A stretch of DNA of 64,000 nt from NCBI GenBank assembly GCA_018907035.1, contig JACCIC010000274.1, positions 190,001 through 254,000 on the forward strand, read 5' to 3'. This DNA comes from Sycobia sp. Sy_11. Lineage: Eukaryota; Arthropoda; Insecta; Hymenoptera; Epichrysomallidae. Shown here in pieces: positions 63,401-64,000 of this stretch. The notes below the pieces were generated by a model, which was given only the letters and a program-made list of their open reading frames with translations, made no database searches and was not told where the DNA came from. The translations under genes and the position numbers were made by a program. Numbering within the stretch: position 1 is the stretch's first letter; each line of letters opens with the position of its first letter.

Positions 63401-64000
63401 TTTTGCAATTATTTTATCGGGAAACCGTGGCAATCCGGGCTAAGAGATTATAGATTATAAATCACGTATGTATATGTATAATAGGAATATAAGCCTTTAG
63501 CTGAAAAATCATATGCCAAAATACTAATGCCATTCTAATGATAACAAAATTTTGCAAAACTAATGAGTAAAGTTTAATTAAATAAATATGATATCTATGT
63601 ATGCTTATAACAAAAAGCGTAAAAAATAACTGAACACTATGAATATTCGAACAATAACGCCTCTAACTCTACGATAAATAAATGAAGGCATAGCGGATTT
63701 ATGTGACCAGGGCTCCGATAATTAATTAAAGCAGACGTTATCTACATCGGCGTCGAAAGCTATAAGATTCACATTGTGTCTTGACGTATCTTACGAGAGT
63801 TATAAGATATTAGTCATTAGTAACCTAATATGACTGAAGAAAAACGCACCTGGCGTATTGTTATATGGAGCTGTGTCACAATTTTTCAACAATAATAATT
63901 GACATATTTCATGATTATGGATGGTTATGTTGACAGCAACTATAATCATCGTCAATTCATAGAGGATGTTTCTATTTCTCATCAAAATCGTATAAGTAAA

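Larger units (their letters stand above)
51900..64000. other. Non-coding stretch, microsatellite-rich
   Basis: No exon could be supported. AT-rich DNA (55.9-58.8 and 59.4-62.6 kb) alternates with CpG-rich patches (54.0-55.75, 57.1-57.4 and 62.64-63.4 kb). Open frames such as 58310-58555 and 61567-61854 lack splice sites or motifs that I could defend. Confidence 0.5.

Overview
This window is nuclear DNA of an animal, most likely an insect and plausibly a hymenopteran such as an ant. The grounds are short spliced exons with GT-AG introns, mariner and non-LTR retrotransposon relics, very AT-rich intergenic DNA broken by CpG-rich patches, and dozens of long (TA)n arrays. The species call is inference. 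No bacterial-style genes, operons or CRISPR arrays are seen, and almost all long open frames right of 17 kb are translations of microsatellites or CpG-rich DNA.

The gene-bearing part is the left 17 kb. On the minus strand lies a tandem array of three paralogous genes for small secreted proteins (coding parts 4728-5749, 10618-11436 and 15058-15969). Each has the same four coding exons (about 22, 48, 48-50 and 60 codons), all introns in phase 0, a signal-peptide exon, two cysteines in exon 3 and a shared VQYK-type motif near the C terminus. The first copy (A) carries an extra histidine-rich tail with 24 His in 36 residues. Genes B and C share an upstream block with a TATA box, a non-coding first exon and a GTAAGTTT donor. 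Gene A keeps a decayed version of this block with a GC-type donor, plus an orphan signal-peptide exon in its first intron that has lost its start codon and splice acceptor. The fold is not certain; the size, cysteine pair and layout resemble the GM2-activator/ML-like DUF1091 (CheA/CheB) proteins of insects.

Left of the array are one good and two weaker candidate minus-strand exons (1438-1635, 2206-2346, 3144-3204), probably from a neighbouring gene running off the left edge; their product is not recognised.

Between and beyond these are decayed mobile elements: a mariner-type transposase C-terminus at 9.3-9.6 kb, a jockey-like reverse transcriptase at 31.65-32.09 kb, and a frameshifted mariner transposase at 51.14-51.88 kb. 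From 17 kb to the right end I see no confident gene; one candidate exon with good splice sites lies at 34265-34466 on the plus strand. This part is AT-rich DNA with CpG-rich islands (about 25.3-26.7, 30.6-31.0, 33.1-33.9, 35.7-36.7, 54.0-55.7 and 62.6-63.4 kb) and very dense microsatellites. It may be a long intron or an intergenic region of a regulated gene outside the window.
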